Source: Lampropedia hyalina DSM 16112 (GTDB lineage: Bacteria; Pseudomonadota; Gammaproteobacteria; Burkholderiales; Burkholderiaceae_C). Taken from it: a stretch of 64,000 nt of DNA. The stretch is taken from contig NZ_FQUZ01000004.1 of assembly GCF_900129055.1 (NCBI RefSeq), forward strand, positions 1 through 64,000, read 5' to 3'. The translations under genes and the position numbers were made by a program. Shown here one piece after another: positions 26,725 through 37,791 of the stretch. How positions within the stretch are numbered: position 1 is the first letter of the stretch; every line of letters starts with the position of its first letter. Below the pieces are notes generated by a model. It had not been told where the DNA came from and made no database searches. It worked only from the letters and a program-made list of their open reading frames with translations.

Positions 26725-28191
26725 ATGAAATTTGTTTTTCAATATTCCGGCAAGTGCTGGCAATTGGCGGTATGGCTTCTGGCTGCAAGCTGGCCCGTCT
26801 GGGCGCAGCAAGATACAGCCGACCGGCTCTGGCAGGGTGTCGAGCAAAGATCACGCCAGCAGGTCGCCCCTGAACCACTGGGAGAAGACGCGCAAACCTC
26901 TCTTTACGATCCCGCACTGGCAGCTCTGTTGCAAACACCGCATCAGCGTATCCAGCAACTGACGCTGGCTATTCTGAATGCCGTGAACCAGCGCGATTGG
27001 TTCGGTGCAGACCGTTTGTTGCGCCAGTATGTGCAGGTACCGCAGCATGATCCATCTCTCGAAATGTTCGTGATGTCCAGCCGTATGGCAGCCGGTGGCG
27101 ACTATGAGGGTGCGATTGCAGGTTATCAGGCTGTGTTGCAAGCCAATCCGCAATTCGTGCGGGGAGAGCTGGATATGGCTCGTGTGCTGTATGCCGACCA
27201 TCGTTTGCGTGATGCACAGGAGGTGTTCGACCGGCTGCACAGCCAGCCGCTACCACCCAGCGTCATCCAGCATATTGATGAGTATCTCAAGGCACTGAAA
27301 CAGCGTCGGCAGCCGAGGTTTTCGCTGTCGGTCTCTGCGGTGCGCGAGGACAATGTCAATGGCGCATCGACGGTTGTTGATCCATGTGCCCTGGTGTTCC
27401 TCGGCGTCTGTCTGCCCAATACGCCGGGACAAAAACGCGCCGCTTCCGGCGTGTATGTCGAGGCGACTCTCAACAAGCTCTGGCCACTGGCGGGCAATCA
27501 TGGCCTGATGCTGCGCAGTATCAACTACGGCAATCATTACCGGCATGAAAGCGATTTCGACAATCTGGTTTCAACGAATTACCTTGGTTACCAGTATGCG
27601 TCGGCACGCCAGCAGTGGCAGGTGCTGCCACTGTTTGAGTACGACCGTGAGGGAGGCCGCAAGATTTACCATGCCTTTGGCGTGCGTGCGAGTTTCACAC
27701 GGCAATTGAATGAGCGCGCGCAGGTGGAGGCGAGCTATGAATTCAAGGCAAGGCATTTTTCGCCACAGTTTTCAGAAAACCTGCAAGGCCATTTACAGAG
27801 TTTTTCGCTGTTCGGCACCTACGCGTTCAAGCCCGATCTGGCGGCCTATGGCAGCCTGAGTTGGCGTGAAAGCGATGCACGACTGCCGATATTCGCCTAC
27901 CGCGAGAAAGTGGCACGGCTGGGCATCTACAAGGCTTTTGGCAATCAGGTGACAGTGAATGCCGCCTATGGGTATCGCCAGAAGCAGGCGGAGGCGGACA
28001 ATGCCGTATTCGGCCGCCGCCAGAGAGATCATGAAGGCAGTATCTATTTGAATCTTGCACTGCCCGGCTATCAGTGGCAGGGATTCACGCCGACTGCCAG
28101 CTACGAGTACCGAGATAATCGCAGCAGCATTCCACACGCCTACAGCCATCAAAAAAATCGTTTGACGCTGGGTGTACGCAAGGACTTTTAA
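26725..28191 (+). CDS. slam: Slam-type outer-membrane translocon (DUF560)
   Basis: This 488-residue protein carries a signal peptide (LAVWLLAASWPVWAQQD), an N-terminal TPR-rich periplasmic domain (about 30-185; GDYEGAIAGYQAVLQANPQF, ELDMARVLYADHRLRDAQ) and a C-terminal 14-stranded barrel of the DUF560/SlaM type ending in LTLGVRKDF. Slam proteins move TbpB-like lipoproteins and hemophilins across the outer membrane. The ATG at 26725 is picked because the longer frame from 26659 would begin inside the terminator hairpin and add a non-signal leader. It ends only 8 bp from the convergent trpC stop, so it is the last gene of the island. Slam subtypes match their neighbouring substrate, which supports the call for the gene upstream. 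Confidence 0.9.
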   Translation: MKFVFQYSGKCWQLAVWLLAASWPVWAQQDTADRLWQGVEQRSRQQVAPEPLGEDAQTSLYDPALAALLQTPHQRIQQLTLAILNAVNQRDWFGADRLLRQYVQVPQHDPSLEMFVMSSRMAAGGDYEGAIAGYQAVLQANPQFVRGELDMARVLYADHRLRDAQEVFDRLHSQPLPPSVIQHIDEYLKALKQRRQPRFSLSVSAVREDNVNGASTVVDPCALVFLGVCLPNTPGQKRAASGVYVEATLNKLWPLAGNHGLMLRSINYGNHYRHESDFDNLVSTNYLGYQYASARQQWQVLPLFEYDREGGRKIYHAFGVRASFTRQLNERAQVEASYEFKARHFSPQFSENLQGHLQSFSLFGTYAFKPDLAAYGSLSWRESDARLPIFAYREKVARLGIYKAFGNQVTVNAAYGYRQKQAEADNAVFGRRQRDHEGSIYLNLALPGYQWQGFTPTASYEYRDNRSSIPHAYSHQKNRLTLGVRKDF

Positions 28192-28199
28192 ATCTCTTT

Positions 28200-29000
28200 T
28201 CAGCCAAACAAATCCGCCAGGGCTTCGCCCGGCTCTGGTGCTCGCATGAAGGTCTCGCCCACCAGGAAGGCGTGGACATGGGCATTGCGCAGGGTTTGCA
28301 CATCCTCGCGGGTGGCAATGCCCGATTCCGTCACCAGCAGGCGGTCGGCGGGTACTTCGTCCAGCAGTTCCAGTGTGGTGTTCAGGCTGACTTCAAAGGT
28401 GCGCAGGTTGCGGTTGTTGATGCCCAGCAGCGGGGTCTTGAGTTTCAGGGCGCGGTGCAGTTCGGCGCGGTCGTGCACTTCCACCAGCACGGCCATGTCC
28501 AGCCCCTGGGCGATGGCTTCCAGGTCGGCCATCTGCGCATCGTCCAGGCAGGCGGCAATCAGCAGGATGCAGTCTGCGCCGATGGCGCGGGATTCATAAA
28601 TCTGGTACGGATCGACCATGAAGTCCTTGCGCAGCACGGGCAGATCGACGCTGGCACGGGCCTGCTTCAAATAATCCACACTGCCCTGAAAGAACTGTTC
28701 ATCCGTCAGTACCGAGAGGCAGGCCGCGCTGGTTTTGCCGTCACCCCAGGCGTAGCTCTGGGCAATGTCGGCGGGAATGAAGTCTTCGCGCAGCAGGCCC
28801 TTGCTGGGGCTGGCCTTCTTGACTTCGGCAATGACGGCAGCCTGCCCGTGGTCGATCTTGCGGCGCAGTGCGCCGACGAAGTCGCGTGTGAGGATGCGGC
28901 TTTCGGCGTCGGCACGCACCACTTCCAGCGGTTTTTTCTTCTGGGCGGCAGCGATTTCTGCGTGCTTGACGGCGACGATTTGGTTGAGGATGTCAGACAT
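28200..29000 (-). CDS. trpC: Indole-3-glycerol phosphate synthase
   Basis: This 266-residue TIM-barrel enzyme closes the pyrrole ring of indole-3-glycerol phosphate in tryptophan synthesis. Motifs: [20 protein letters not shown] (substrate-binding Lys and Ser), [53 protein letters not shown] and [14 protein letters not shown]. The start at 29000 has AGGA upstream and matches the family N-terminus [17 protein letters not shown]; the longer frame to 29051 would overlap trpD. It follows trpD by 29 bp on the same strand. It is monofunctional, without the TrpF domain found in enterobacteria. Confidence 0.96.
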   Translation of the reverse strand: MSDILNQIVAVKHAEIAAAQKKKPLEVVRADAESRILTRDFVGALRRKIDHGQAAVIAEVKKASPSKGLLREDFIPADIAQSYAWGDGKTSAACLSVLTDEQFFQGSVDYLKQARASVDLPVLRKDFMVDPYQIYESRAIGADCILLIAACLDDAQMADLEAIAQGLDMAVLVEVHDRAELHRALKLKTPLLGINNRNLRTFEVSLNTTLELLDEVPADRLLVTESGIATREDVQTLRNAHVHAFLVGETFMRAPEPGEALADLFG

Positions 29001-29029
29001 GGTGGTTCCTGAATGGAGGGAAGGGCGGT

Positions 29030-30058
29030 TCAGTGCTGGGATTGGCTCCACTGCACCAGTTCGTGCAGCTTGGCCTTGGCCGCGCCGCTGGCCAGGGTTT
29101 GCTGTGCCAGGCTCAGGCCCTCGCTGATGCTGGGTACTACGTTGGCGGCATAGAGTGCGGCTCCAGCGTTGAGTGCCACGATGTCGCTGGCCGTGCCGGG
29201 TTGGCCGTCCAGCACATCCAGCAGCATCTGGCGCGATTGTTCCGGGGTGTCCACGCGCAGGCTGCGGGTGCTGTGCATGGTCAGGCCAAAGTCTTCGGGG
29301 TGGATTTCGTATTCGCGCACCTGCCCGTCCTTGAGTTCGCCCACCAGCGTGGCCGCACCCAGGCTGATTTCGTCCAGGCCGTCGCGGCCATAGACCACCA
29401 GTGCGTGCTCGGCCCCCAGGCGTTGCAGGGCACGCACCTGAATGCCCACCAGGTCTTCGTGGAATACGCCCATCAGGATATGGGGTGCGCTGGCCGGGTT
29501 GGTCAGCGGCCCCAGGATGTTGAACAGTGTGCGCACGCCCATTTCCTTGCGAATGGGGGCGACGTTTTTCATGGCCGGGTGGTGGTTGGGCGCGAACATG
29601 AAGCCGATGCCGGTCTCGGCAATGCTGCGGGCGATCTGCTCTGGTTGCAGGTGGATGTTCACGCCCAGGGCTTCCATGACATCGGCACTGCCGCTTTTGC
29701 TGGAGACGCTGCGCCCGCCGTGCTTGCTGACCTTGGCCCCGGCGGCGGCAATCACAAAGGTGGCGCAGGTGGAGATGTTGAAGGTGTTGGCTCCGTCGCC
29801 GCCCGTGCCGACGATATCGACCATGTGGGTGGCATCGGCCACTTCCACCTTGTTGGCCAGTTCGCGCATGACGGTGGCCGCTGCGGTGATTTCGCCGATG
29901 CTTTCTTTTTTCACGCGCAGACCGGTGATGATGGCGGCGGTCATCAGTGGGCTGATTTCGCCGTTCATGATGAGGCGCATCAGGTGCAGCATTTCATCGT
30001 GAAAGATTTCGCGGTGCTCGATGGTGCGCTGTAGGGCCTGTTGGGGGGTGATGGACAT
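29030..30058 (-). CDS. trpD: Anthranilate phosphoribosyltransferase
   Basis: This 342-residue enzyme joins anthranilate to PRPP. The glycine-rich PRPP loop [20 protein letters not shown] lies at about residues 76-95, [24 protein letters not shown] follows, and the anthranilate region [11 protein letters not shown] and the metal-binding DGLDEISL are present. The ATG at 30058 gives the usual N-terminus [18 protein letters not shown]; the longer frame to 30835 only shadows the divergent gene. It is first in a two-gene trpDC unit. trpE and trpG, commonly next to trpD in related bacteria, are not here. Confidence 0.96.
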   Translation of the reverse strand: MSITPQQALQRTIEHREIFHDEMLHLMRLIMNGEISPLMTAAIITGLRVKKESIGEITAAATVMRELANKVEVADATHMVDIVGTGGDGANTFNISTCATFVIAAAGAKVSKHGGRSVSSKSGSADVMEALGVNIHLQPEQIARSIAETGIGFMFAPNHHPAMKNVAPIRKEMGVRTLFNILGPLTNPASAPHILMGVFHEDLVGIQVRALQRLGAEHALVVYGRDGLDEISLGAATLVGELKDGQVREYEIHPEDFGLTMHSTRSLRVDTPEQSRQMLLDVLDGQPGTASDIVALNAGAALYAANVVPSISEGLSLAQQTLASGAAKAKLHELVQWSQSQH

Positions 30059-30208
30059 GGAATGGAATCTCCCGGATGCAAACGCGCTCGGCCACGCGCC
30101 GATCGCAAAGGCGTTATTGTGCCCCCGCTGCACGCCCTGCTGCGGCAAGCCCCTTGCTCCTGTGCCTGCCGTTATAGTGGATGCCGCTGGCACAGCCACT
30201 CTGTATCG

Positions 30209-31105
30209 ATGATCCATCCCCTGTTTATGCCCTTGCTCATGAAGTCTCCTCCTCCCGAAATCACCCAGACACTGACCCACACTGCCCAAGAGATTCCGCG
30301 CAGTGAACTCAATCCCGAAGCCCTGAAAAGCGAGTCGTACCGGCTGGCCTTCGATGATCCAGAATTCCTGCTGCGGCAGGAAACCCGGGGCATTCGCTTT
30401 CAACTGGAACTGCTCAAACCAGAGTTGGAACTCAAGCAAATGGGCATCACCAGCACGGTGGTGGTTTATGGCAGTGCCCGTTTTGTGGATGCCGACACGG
30501 CCGTGCACCGTCTGGAGCGGGCGCGGGCCAGCCAGGACAGCACGGCGATTGCGCTGGCCGAACGCGCGGTGCGCAATGCCGTGCATTATGAAAATGCCCG
30601 CCGCTTTGGCTACATTGTTTCCAGAGCCTGCGAACACGAGCCGATCGAGCGACGCTACATCATCTGCACCGGCGGCGGGCCGGGCATCATGGAGGCGGCC
30701 AACCGGGGGGCGCATGAAGCGGGCGCGCTCAACATTGGCCTGAATATCACCCTGCCGCACGAGCAAGGTGGCAACCGTTACATCACGCCCGGCCTGAGCT
30801 TCAAGTTTCATTACTTTGCCTTGCGCAAGATGCACTTCCTGATCCGCGCCAAGGCATTGGTGGTGTTTCCGGGGGGCTTCGGGACACTCGATGAGCTGTT
30901 CGAGGTGCTCACGCTGGTGCAGACCCGCAAGGCCCAGCGCGTGCCCATCATCCTCTTCGGCAGTGATTACTGGAAGAAACTGCTCAATGTCGATGCCCTG
31001 CTGGAAATCGGGGCTATCTCCCCCGACGATGTGCAGCTCTTCCAGTATTGCGATGACCCCCAGCAGGCGTGGGAGGCGATTCGGGGCTTTTACGCTGCGT
31101 CATAA
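30209..31105 (+). CDS. LOG-family protein (TIGR00730-like)
   Basis: This protein of about 298 residues has the LOG (cytokinin riboside 5'-monophosphate phosphoribohydrolase) fold: VVVYGSARF near residue 93, [20 protein letters not shown], and [19 protein letters not shown] with the PGGxGTxxE signature. The N-terminus carries about 60 extra residues of low conservation, as in the longer bacterial LOG group annotated as TIGR00730. Three in-frame starts (30209, 30227, 30239) are possible and none has a good Shine-Dalgarno. It is divergent from trpD. The biological substrate in bacteria is uncertain, probably a nucleoside 5'-monophosphate. Confidence 0.88.
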   Translation: MIHPLFMPLLMKSPPPEITQTLTHTAQEIPRSELNPEALKSESYRLAFDDPEFLLRQETRGIRFQLELLKPELELKQMGITSTVVVYGSARFVDADTAVHRLERARASQDSTAIALAERAVRNAVHYENARRFGYIVSRACEHEPIERRYIICTGGGPGIMEAANRGAHEAGALNIGLNITLPHEQGGNRYITPGLSFKFHYFALRKMHFLIRAKALVVFPGGFGTLDELFEVLTLVQTRKAQRVPIILFGSDYWKKLLNVDALLEIGAISPDDVQLFQYCDDPQQAWEAIRGFYAAS

Positions 31106-31116
31106 AGAAAATGCAA

Positions 31117-31141
31117 AAAAGCCCCTCGAAAGGGGCTTTTT
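31117..31141. terminator. Bidirectional rho-independent terminator between LOG gene and groEL
   Basis: AAAAAGCCCCT and AGGGGCTTTTT form an uninterrupted stem around CGAA. Because the stem is flanked by A and T runs it can serve both the LOG gene (plus strand) and groEL (minus strand). Confidence 0.9.
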
Positions 31142-31206
31142 GAATGGTGGGCCTGCCATGCCAACACAATGTGTCGGCATGGTCAAGCTCATGCAGCAGG
31201 CCTGGA

Positions 31207-32871
<1,665 letters not shown>

Positions 32872-33006
32872 TTACACGAATCGGCGGCGGTGTCTGCCCA
32901 TGCTTTGGGATCGGCTACAGACTGGCCGCCTAAAATGGGGATACTGGTTTCAGTACACCAGCACCGGAAAAAACGCATGACCCAGCGGGGCCAATGCCTT
33001 GTTTCC

Positions 33007-33297
33007 TTATTTTTCCACCACGGCGAACAGATCGTCTTCCTTCAGAACCAGCAGTTCCTGGCCGTCGATCTTCACAGCCTGGCCGCTGTACTTGCCGAAC
33101 AGAACGCGGTCGCCGACCTGTACGCCCAGAGCCACGACTTCGCCCTTGTCATTCTTCTTGCCGGGGCCGACCGCCAGGATTTCGCCCTGATCGGGTTTTT
33201 CTGTGGCGTTGTCGGGAATCACGATGCCGGAGGCCGTGGTGGTTTCGTTTTCCAGACGCTTGACGATTACGCGGTCATGCAAAGGACGCAATGCCAT
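33007..33297 (-). CDS. groES: Co-chaperonin GroES
   Basis: This 96-residue co-chaperonin caps GroEL. It starts [20 protein letters not shown], has the mobile loop [19 protein letters not shown] and ends DDLFAVVEK. The ATG at 33297 has GGAGTT upstream and is preferred over the ATG at 33303. It is first in the groESL operon, about 120 bp downstream of a CIRCE operator and promoter. Confidence 0.97.
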   Translation of the reverse strand: MALRPLHDRVIVKRLENETTTASGIVIPDNATEKPDQGEILAVGPGKKNDKGEVVALGVQVGDRVLFGKYSGQAVKIDGQELLVLKEDDLFAVVEK

Positions 33298-33418
33298 GTT
33301 CAACTCCTATGGATTCAAGATTCAGTCAAAGTAACAACCGCACGGATGCCCGCTTGCCATTCCTGGATGGCTCAGTTTGCACACCGTGCATGAAAGAGGC
33401 AGGAAAGATTCGGGTTTG

Positions 33419-33445
33419 TTAGCACTCCCCTGCACTGAGTGCTAA
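33419..33445. promoter_or_regulatory. CIRCE operator (HrcA-binding site)
   Basis: TTAGCACTC at 33419-33427 and GAGTGCTAA at 33437-33445 are separated by nine bases, an exact CIRCE consensus. It lies directly downstream of the -10 box of the groES promoter, so HrcA bound here would block initiation. This predicts heat-shock control of groESL by HrcA. Confidence 0.97.
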
Positions 33446-33472
33446 TTCTAAGGACAAAAAATGGCATTTCAA
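33445..33472 (-). promoter_or_regulatory. groES promoter (sigma-70 type)
   Basis: On the minus strand TTGAAA (33472-33467) and TAGAAT (33450-33445) are separated by 16 bp. The -10 abuts the CIRCE element. CTTGAAA also fits a heat-shock sigma -35, but no matching CCCCAT-type -10 is seen. Confidence 0.75.
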
Positions 33473-34144
33473 GGGCAGGTATTCAAAAAATGATGGTTTC
33501 GTCCGCAGGATGCCCGGTGTTGTTCCCGTGGAGGGGGTGTCATGCCGTGCTGGTTGCGTGTATGCCTGCTGCTGGGGCAGCGAACATTGCACAGCGATGT
33601 AATGCACCGAAAACAGGCACGCCTAAGCCAAGTGGCAGACGCACCGATTGCCGTGCGCCAACGGATACTTGGTGTATGCGGCTGTGCTAGGAGCGCACCG
33701 GTACATGGTCTTCCATGTGTGGCGGTGTGATGCGGTCTGTGGAGGCTGTATCCGTGTGGGAAATGAAAGATTTATTCGTAAATAACTGATAATAAAGAAA
33801 AATAATTTAGTTTATGTGGCGTTCTTCAGGTTTTCCTGAGCAGCGAGGTCTATCAACAGAACTGCGCTGATCCAGTGCCAGTGGGTGGGTTCACCATGCG
33901 CAGACTGGAAAAAGGGAGCTTGCAGAGATTTTTGTCATGTTTTGTTGCTGCATCACAACAGACTGGCACGGAAACAGTGCGTACACGCAAATACCCTTTG
34001 CCATCTGGCAGGTCGTCTGTTGCAATACGGGTAACTTCCCCATCAGGAGGTTGGCTCGGGGAACCGGCGGGACTAATCGCAAGCGATGCAAAAACCCAAG
34101 ACCCCCCTTACCGGAGCCCTATGTTTAACCTTGGAGTATCCGCA
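33473..34144. other. Long intergenic region upstream of the porin gene
   Basis: This stretch of about 670 bp between the groES promoter and the porin start holds no gene I can support. It contains an AT-rich block at about 33765-33820 (with GATAATAAAG and AATAATTTAG) that is a likely regulatory site or promoter, and a small inverted repeat at 33827-33842 (TTCAGG...CCTGAG). The remainder, to the Shine-Dalgarno at about 34134, would be a long 5' leader if transcription starts in the AT-rich block. Confidence 0.5.
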
Positions 34145-35185
34145 ATGAAAAAATCCTTGATCGCATTGGCCGCTGTTGCTGCTACTGGTGCAGCAATGGC
34201 TCAATCTTCTGTAACCCTGTACGGCGTGGCTGACGTTGGTGTTGGCCAAATCGGTGACAAGGGTAATGGTACTATCGCCAATCCCTATGACACCACCACA
34301 GGCGCGCTGGCCAACAGCAACCTGAACAACGGCAACAGCCGCATTGGTTTCCGTGGCGTGGAAGATCTGGGCAACGGCCTGAAGGCTTCCTTCCAGTTCG
34401 AACAAGCTGTCAGCCTGGCTGACGGTGCTTCCAGCGGCTTCCAACGTCAAGCCTGGGTTGGTCTGTCTGGTGGTTTCGGTGCTCTGCGCGCTGGTCGTCA
34501 AAATACACCTTCCTACTTCGGTATCGCTTCTTGGGAACTGACCGGTGCTGCCAACTACTCGGCCAACGGTCTGGTGTTCGGCTACGGCAACGGTGGCAGC
34601 TCGCGTGACAACGCTCTGATTCAGTACATCAGCCCAAGCGTTGCTGGCTTCAAGCTGCACGCTGGTTACATCTTTGAAGACCAGTACAAGACAGACCGTG
34701 ACAGCAAGGGTAAATACGATCTGGCTTTGATCTATCAGAACGGCCCCGTGGCTGCTGCTGTGACCTACAACTACGCCGAGTTCTTTGATGGTCCTACTAC
34801 TACTACTTGGAGCAAAAAAGGCCGCAACGAAAACGCTTCTATCGGTGGTTCGTATGACTTCGGCGTAGCCAAGCTGGCCGCTTCCTACAACTACAACGAT
34901 ACCGACCGTCTGGAAGGTTACAGTGTTGGCGTAGCCGTGCCCCTGGGCAACTTCAGCTTGGCTGTGGACGCTGTTTACGCAGAAACCCGCGATCATCTGA
35001 CTTCCACTGGCTGGAGCAACCTGAACCAAGATGGCGTTGATGTCGTGGTTGAAGCCAAGTACGCTCTGTCCAAGCGCACATTCGTGTACGGCGTGTACTA
35101 TCGTGCTGACGAAGACGGTCCTAAGTTCGGCCAACACTTCACCGACGAAAACAACTTCGGTATCGGTCTGCGCCACAACTTCTGA
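34145..35185 (+). CDS. Outer-membrane porin (porin_4/Omp32-like)
   Basis: This 346-residue general porin has the signal peptide KKSLIALAAVAATGAAMA, cleavage before QSSVTLYGVADVGVG, which is the standard start of the Burkholderiales trimeric porins. Middle motifs SRIGFRGVEDLGNGLKASFQFE and WVGLSGGFGALRAGRQNTPSY belong to strands 2-4 and the eyelet region. It ends GIGLRHNF with the terminal Phe needed for BAM assembly. The ATG at 34145 has GGAG upstream; the frame extension to 33875 is a long leader without a signal peptide. Codon use is biased to GCT/GGT/AAC type codons, as expected for a highly expressed gene. Confidence 0.95.
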   Translation: MKKSLIALAAVAATGAAMAQSSVTLYGVADVGVGQIGDKGNGTIANPYDTTTGALANSNLNNGNSRIGFRGVEDLGNGLKASFQFEQAVSLADGASSGFQRQAWVGLSGGFGALRAGRQNTPSYFGIASWELTGAANYSANGLVFGYGNGGSSRDNALIQYISPSVAGFKLHAGYIFEDQYKTDRDSKGKYDLALIYQNGPVAAAVTYNYAEFFDGPTTTTWSKKGRNENASIGGSYDFGVAKLAASYNYNDTDRLEGYSVGVAVPLGNFSLAVDAVYAETRDHLTSTGWSNLNQDGVDVVVEAKYALSKRTFVYGVYYRADEDGPKFGQHFTDENNFGIGLRHNF

Positions 35186-35231
35186 TGACTGCCTGCGCCT
35201 TGTATGAGGCGCAGTGGTTTCATCGTTTAAG

Positions 35232-35259
35232 AGCCACCTGAATCGGGTGGCTTTTTTTG
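35232..35259 (+). terminator. Rho-independent terminator after the porin gene
   Basis: AGCCACC (35232-35238) pairs with GGTGGCT (35246-35252) and a T-run follows. Confidence 0.9.
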
Positions 35260-35295
35260 TGCCTGCTTTGGCTATCGCGGCCAGCAGGTTCCCAA

Positions 35296-35321
35296 TGAAA
35301 AGGCCGCAATGTTGCGGCCTT
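35296..35321 (-). terminator. Rho-independent terminator after argF
   Basis: AAGGCCGCA and TGCGGCCTT form a perfect stem with a four-base loop. Read on the minus strand the stem is followed by TTTTC, 38 bp after the argF stop. Confidence 0.8.
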
Positions 35322-35358
35322 CGGATGTGGTGGTGTCTGCTTGAAAGGGGGATGCTTT

Positions 35359-36288
35359 TCAAGCGGTCTGTTCGCCAATCAGCAGAAATTCCAGCAGGGC
35401 CTTCTGAACGTGCATCCGGTTTTCGGCTTCATCCCAGACCACCGATTGTGGCCCGTCGATGACTTCGGTATCCACTTCTTCGCCCCGGTGGGCGGGCAGG
35501 CAGTGCATGAAGAGGGCATCGGGCTGTGCCACGGCCATCATGGCGGCATCCACTTTCCAGTTGGCAAAGGCTTTTCTGCGCTGGGCGTTTTCTTCTTCGT
35601 AGCCCATGCTGGTCCATACGTCGGTGGTGACCAGGTGGGCATCACGACAGGCTTCCAGCGGGTTCTCGAAGGTCTGGAAGTGTTCGGGGTCGGCCTTGGC
35701 TCCCAGGGCCAGTTTTTCGTCCAGCTCATAGCCGCTGGGTGCGCTGATGTGCAGCTTGAAGTCCAGCAACTGGGCCGCTTGCAGCCAGGTGTTGGCCATG
35801 TTGTTGCCATCGCCCACCCAGGCCACGGTCTTGCCCTGAATGGAGCCTCGGTTTTCGATGAAGGTGAAGATGTCGGCCAGAATCTGGCAGGGGTGAAATT
35901 CGTTGGTCAGGCCGTTGATGACGGGCACGCGCGAGTATTCGGCGAATTTCTCGATCTTGGCTTGCTCGAATGTGCGGATCATCACGATATCGACCATGCG
36001 GCTGATGACGCGGGCACTGTCCTCGATGGGTTCCGAGCGGCCCAACTGGCTGTCGGCGGTGGTCAGGTGGACGACATAGCCACCCAGTTGGTACATGCCG
36101 GCTTCAAAGCTGACGCGGGTGCGGGTGCTGGCTTTCTCGAAGATCAGGGCCAGGGTGTGGTCGGTCAGGCTCTGGTGCTTTTCGTAGGACTTGAACTTGC
36201 CCTTGAGTTGTGCGGCACGGTGGAGCAGGTAGGCGTACTCGGGCGCACTGAAGTCGTTGAATTGCAGATAGTGTCTGGGTTTGCTCAT
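35359..36288 (-). CDS. argF: Ornithine carbamoyltransferase
   Basis: This 309-residue enzyme makes citrulline from ornithine and carbamoyl phosphate. The carbamoyl-phosphate loop EKASTRTRVSFEAGM is near residues 52-66, NEFHPCQILADI carries the HPCQ motif, and the ornithine-site motif MHCLPAHRGEEV carries HCLPA. The ATG at 36288 starts MSKPRHYLQFNDFS, the expected N-terminus; the longer frame to 36327 has no support. It lies 126 bp downstream of argD on the same strand, so the two may be co-transcribed. The terminator at 35296-35321 ends the unit. Confidence 0.96.
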   Translation of the reverse strand: MSKPRHYLQFNDFSAPEYAYLLHRAAQLKGKFKSYEKHQSLTDHTLALIFEKASTRTRVSFEAGMYQLGGYVVHLTTADSQLGRSEPIEDSARVISRMVDIVMIRTFEQAKIEKFAEYSRVPVINGLTNEFHPCQILADIFTFIENRGSIQGKTVAWVGDGNNMANTWLQAAQLLDFKLHISAPSGYELDEKLALGAKADPEHFQTFENPLEACRDAHLVTTDVWTSMGYEEENAQRRKAFANWKVDAAMMAVAQPDALFMHCLPAHRGEEVDTEVIDGPQSVVWDEAENRMHVQKALLEFLLIGEQTA

Positions 36289-36414
36289 GCCATTTCCTTG
36301 TGGCTGGGGTGGAGGAGCTTTCCCCACCGGAAGGCCGGTTGCGGGATGCCCTTGCGAGGTTTTTCGTTATACCGCGTCGCAAGGTTCATGCCTGCCAACC
36401 GGCATAGGGGAATA

Positions 36415-37611
36415 TCAGGAGGTCAAGAATTGCCGCACCACTGGTTCCAGTCGTTGAGCGAGTTCATCGGCTTCGGCCTCGGTGATGATGAGAGGAGGAA
36501 TGATGCGGATGACACGCTCGGCAGTGACGCTGATGAGCAGGCCTGCATCGGCAGCCTGCTGGATCAGTGCGCCGCAGGGGCGATCCAGTTCCACGCCAAT
36601 CATCAGGCCGGTGCCGCGCACTTCGACGAAGCCGGGCAATTGTCCCAGGGTGTTGCGCAGTGCCTGTTGCAGGTGTTCGCCCACGCGCTGGGCGTTGTCC
36701 AGCAGGTGGTCTTGCTCCATGATGCGGATGGTTTCGATGCCTGCGCGCATGGCCAGCGGGTTGCCGCCGAAGGTGGTTCCGTGATTGCCGGGCTGGAAGA
36801 GGTGGGCGGCCTTGGGGCCGGCCACGACGGCACCGATGGGCACGCCGGAACCCAGTCCCTTGGCCAGTGCCATGACATCGGGCTGGATGCCTGCCCACTG
36901 GTGGGCGAACCATTTGCCGGTGCGCCCCATGCCGCACTGCACTTCATCGACCATCATCAGCCAGTCGCGCTCGTTGCAGAGCTGGCGCACGGCTTGCAGG
37001 TATTCGATGCGTGCCGGGTGGATGCCGCCTTCGCCCTGGATGACCTCAAAGAACACGGCCACGACTTCCGGGTCGTTGGCGGTGGCTTGTTTCAGGCCCT
37101 CGATGTCGTTCAGGGGTACGCGGATGAAGCCTTCCACCAGCGGGTAGAAGCCTTGGTGAATCTTGGGGTTGGCCGTGGCCGAGAGGGTGGCGAGAGACCG
37201 GCCATGGAATGCGTGTTCGCACACCACGACCTTGGGGTTCTTGTAGCCACGGTCGTTGCCGAGTTTGCGCGCCAGTTTCAGGCAGGCTTCGTTGGCCTCC
37301 AGCCCGGAGTTGCAGAAGAAGGCGTTTTCCAGGCCGGAGAGTTCCACCAGTTTGCTGGCGAGGATTTCCTGCCCAGGCACATGGTAGTAGTTGGAGCTGT
37401 GGATGATCTGGCTGATCTGCTCCTGCAAGGCGGGAACCAGTTGGGGGTGGTTGTGACCCAGGGTGTTCACGGCAATGCCGCCCAGTCCGTCGAGGTATTC
37501 TCGCCCGTTGGTGTCCCACACACGCACGCCCTGTCCGTGCGAAAGCGCGATATTGACGCGCCCATAGGTGTTCATGACGTGGGGAGAGGTCGGCTCGGTG
37601 GGGCTGCTCAT
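36415..37611 (-). CDS. argD: Acetylornithine aminotransferase
   Basis: This 398-residue class-III PLP aminotransferase converts N-acetylglutamate semialdehyde to acetylornithine, and in many bacteria also serves lysine synthesis. Motifs: WDTNGREYLDGLGGIAVNTLGH, FFCNSGLEANEACLKLARK, LMMVDEVQCGMGRTGKWFAHQ, the PLP lysine in DVMALAKGLGSGVPIG, and HGTTFGGNPLAM. The ATG at 37611 has CAGGAG upstream and gives MSSPTEPTSPHVMNTYGR, normal for the family. It is directly upstream of argF, as is common in arginine synthesis. Confidence 0.94.
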   Translation of the reverse strand: MSSPTEPTSPHVMNTYGRVNIALSHGQGVRVWDTNGREYLDGLGGIAVNTLGHNHPQLVPALQEQISQIIHSSNYYHVPGQEILASKLVELSGLENAFFCNSGLEANEACLKLARKLGNDRGYKNPKVVVCEHAFHGRSLATLSATANPKIHQGFYPLVEGFIRVPLNDIEGLKQATANDPEVVAVFFEVIQGEGGIHPARIEYLQAVRQLCNERDWLMMVDEVQCGMGRTGKWFAHQWAGIQPDVMALAKGLGSGVPIGAVVAGPKAAHLFQPGNHGTTFGGNPLAMRAGIETIRIMEQDHLLDNAQRVGEHLQQALRNTLGQLPGFVEVRGTGLMIGVELDRPCGALIQQAADAGLLISVTAERVIRIIPPLIITEAEADELAQRLEPVVRQFLTS

Positions 37612-37759
37612 GGTGTGAACTCCTGACAAAAATGAAACCCGACCCCAGGGGTTGTGCCCATGCAGACAACCCCCGCCAGGCCAGGCTGACACGAAGTGAA
37701 TCGTGCATTCTATGCCGCCTGTGTGACGGTGTTGTGTTTATGGGGGCGTTTTGCGTTCA

Positions 37760-37791
37760 CTAGGGCGAATCTACATGATGACACGCCCTAG
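37760..37791. repeat. Short palindromic repeat overlapping a stop codon (copy 2)
   Basis: CTAGGGCG (37760-37767) and CGCCCTAG (37784-37791) form a perfect 8-bp stem. The inner ATGATGACACGC is shared with the copy at 1679-1709. The TAG stop of the TPR gene (37788-37790) lies in the right arm, at the same place as the nadE stop in copy 1. Confidence 0.6.

Noticed and set aside
33542-33730. Small plus-strand frame of 62 codons in the groES-porin gap
   Set aside because: No good Shine-Dalgarno, Cys-rich low-quality product, no known domain.
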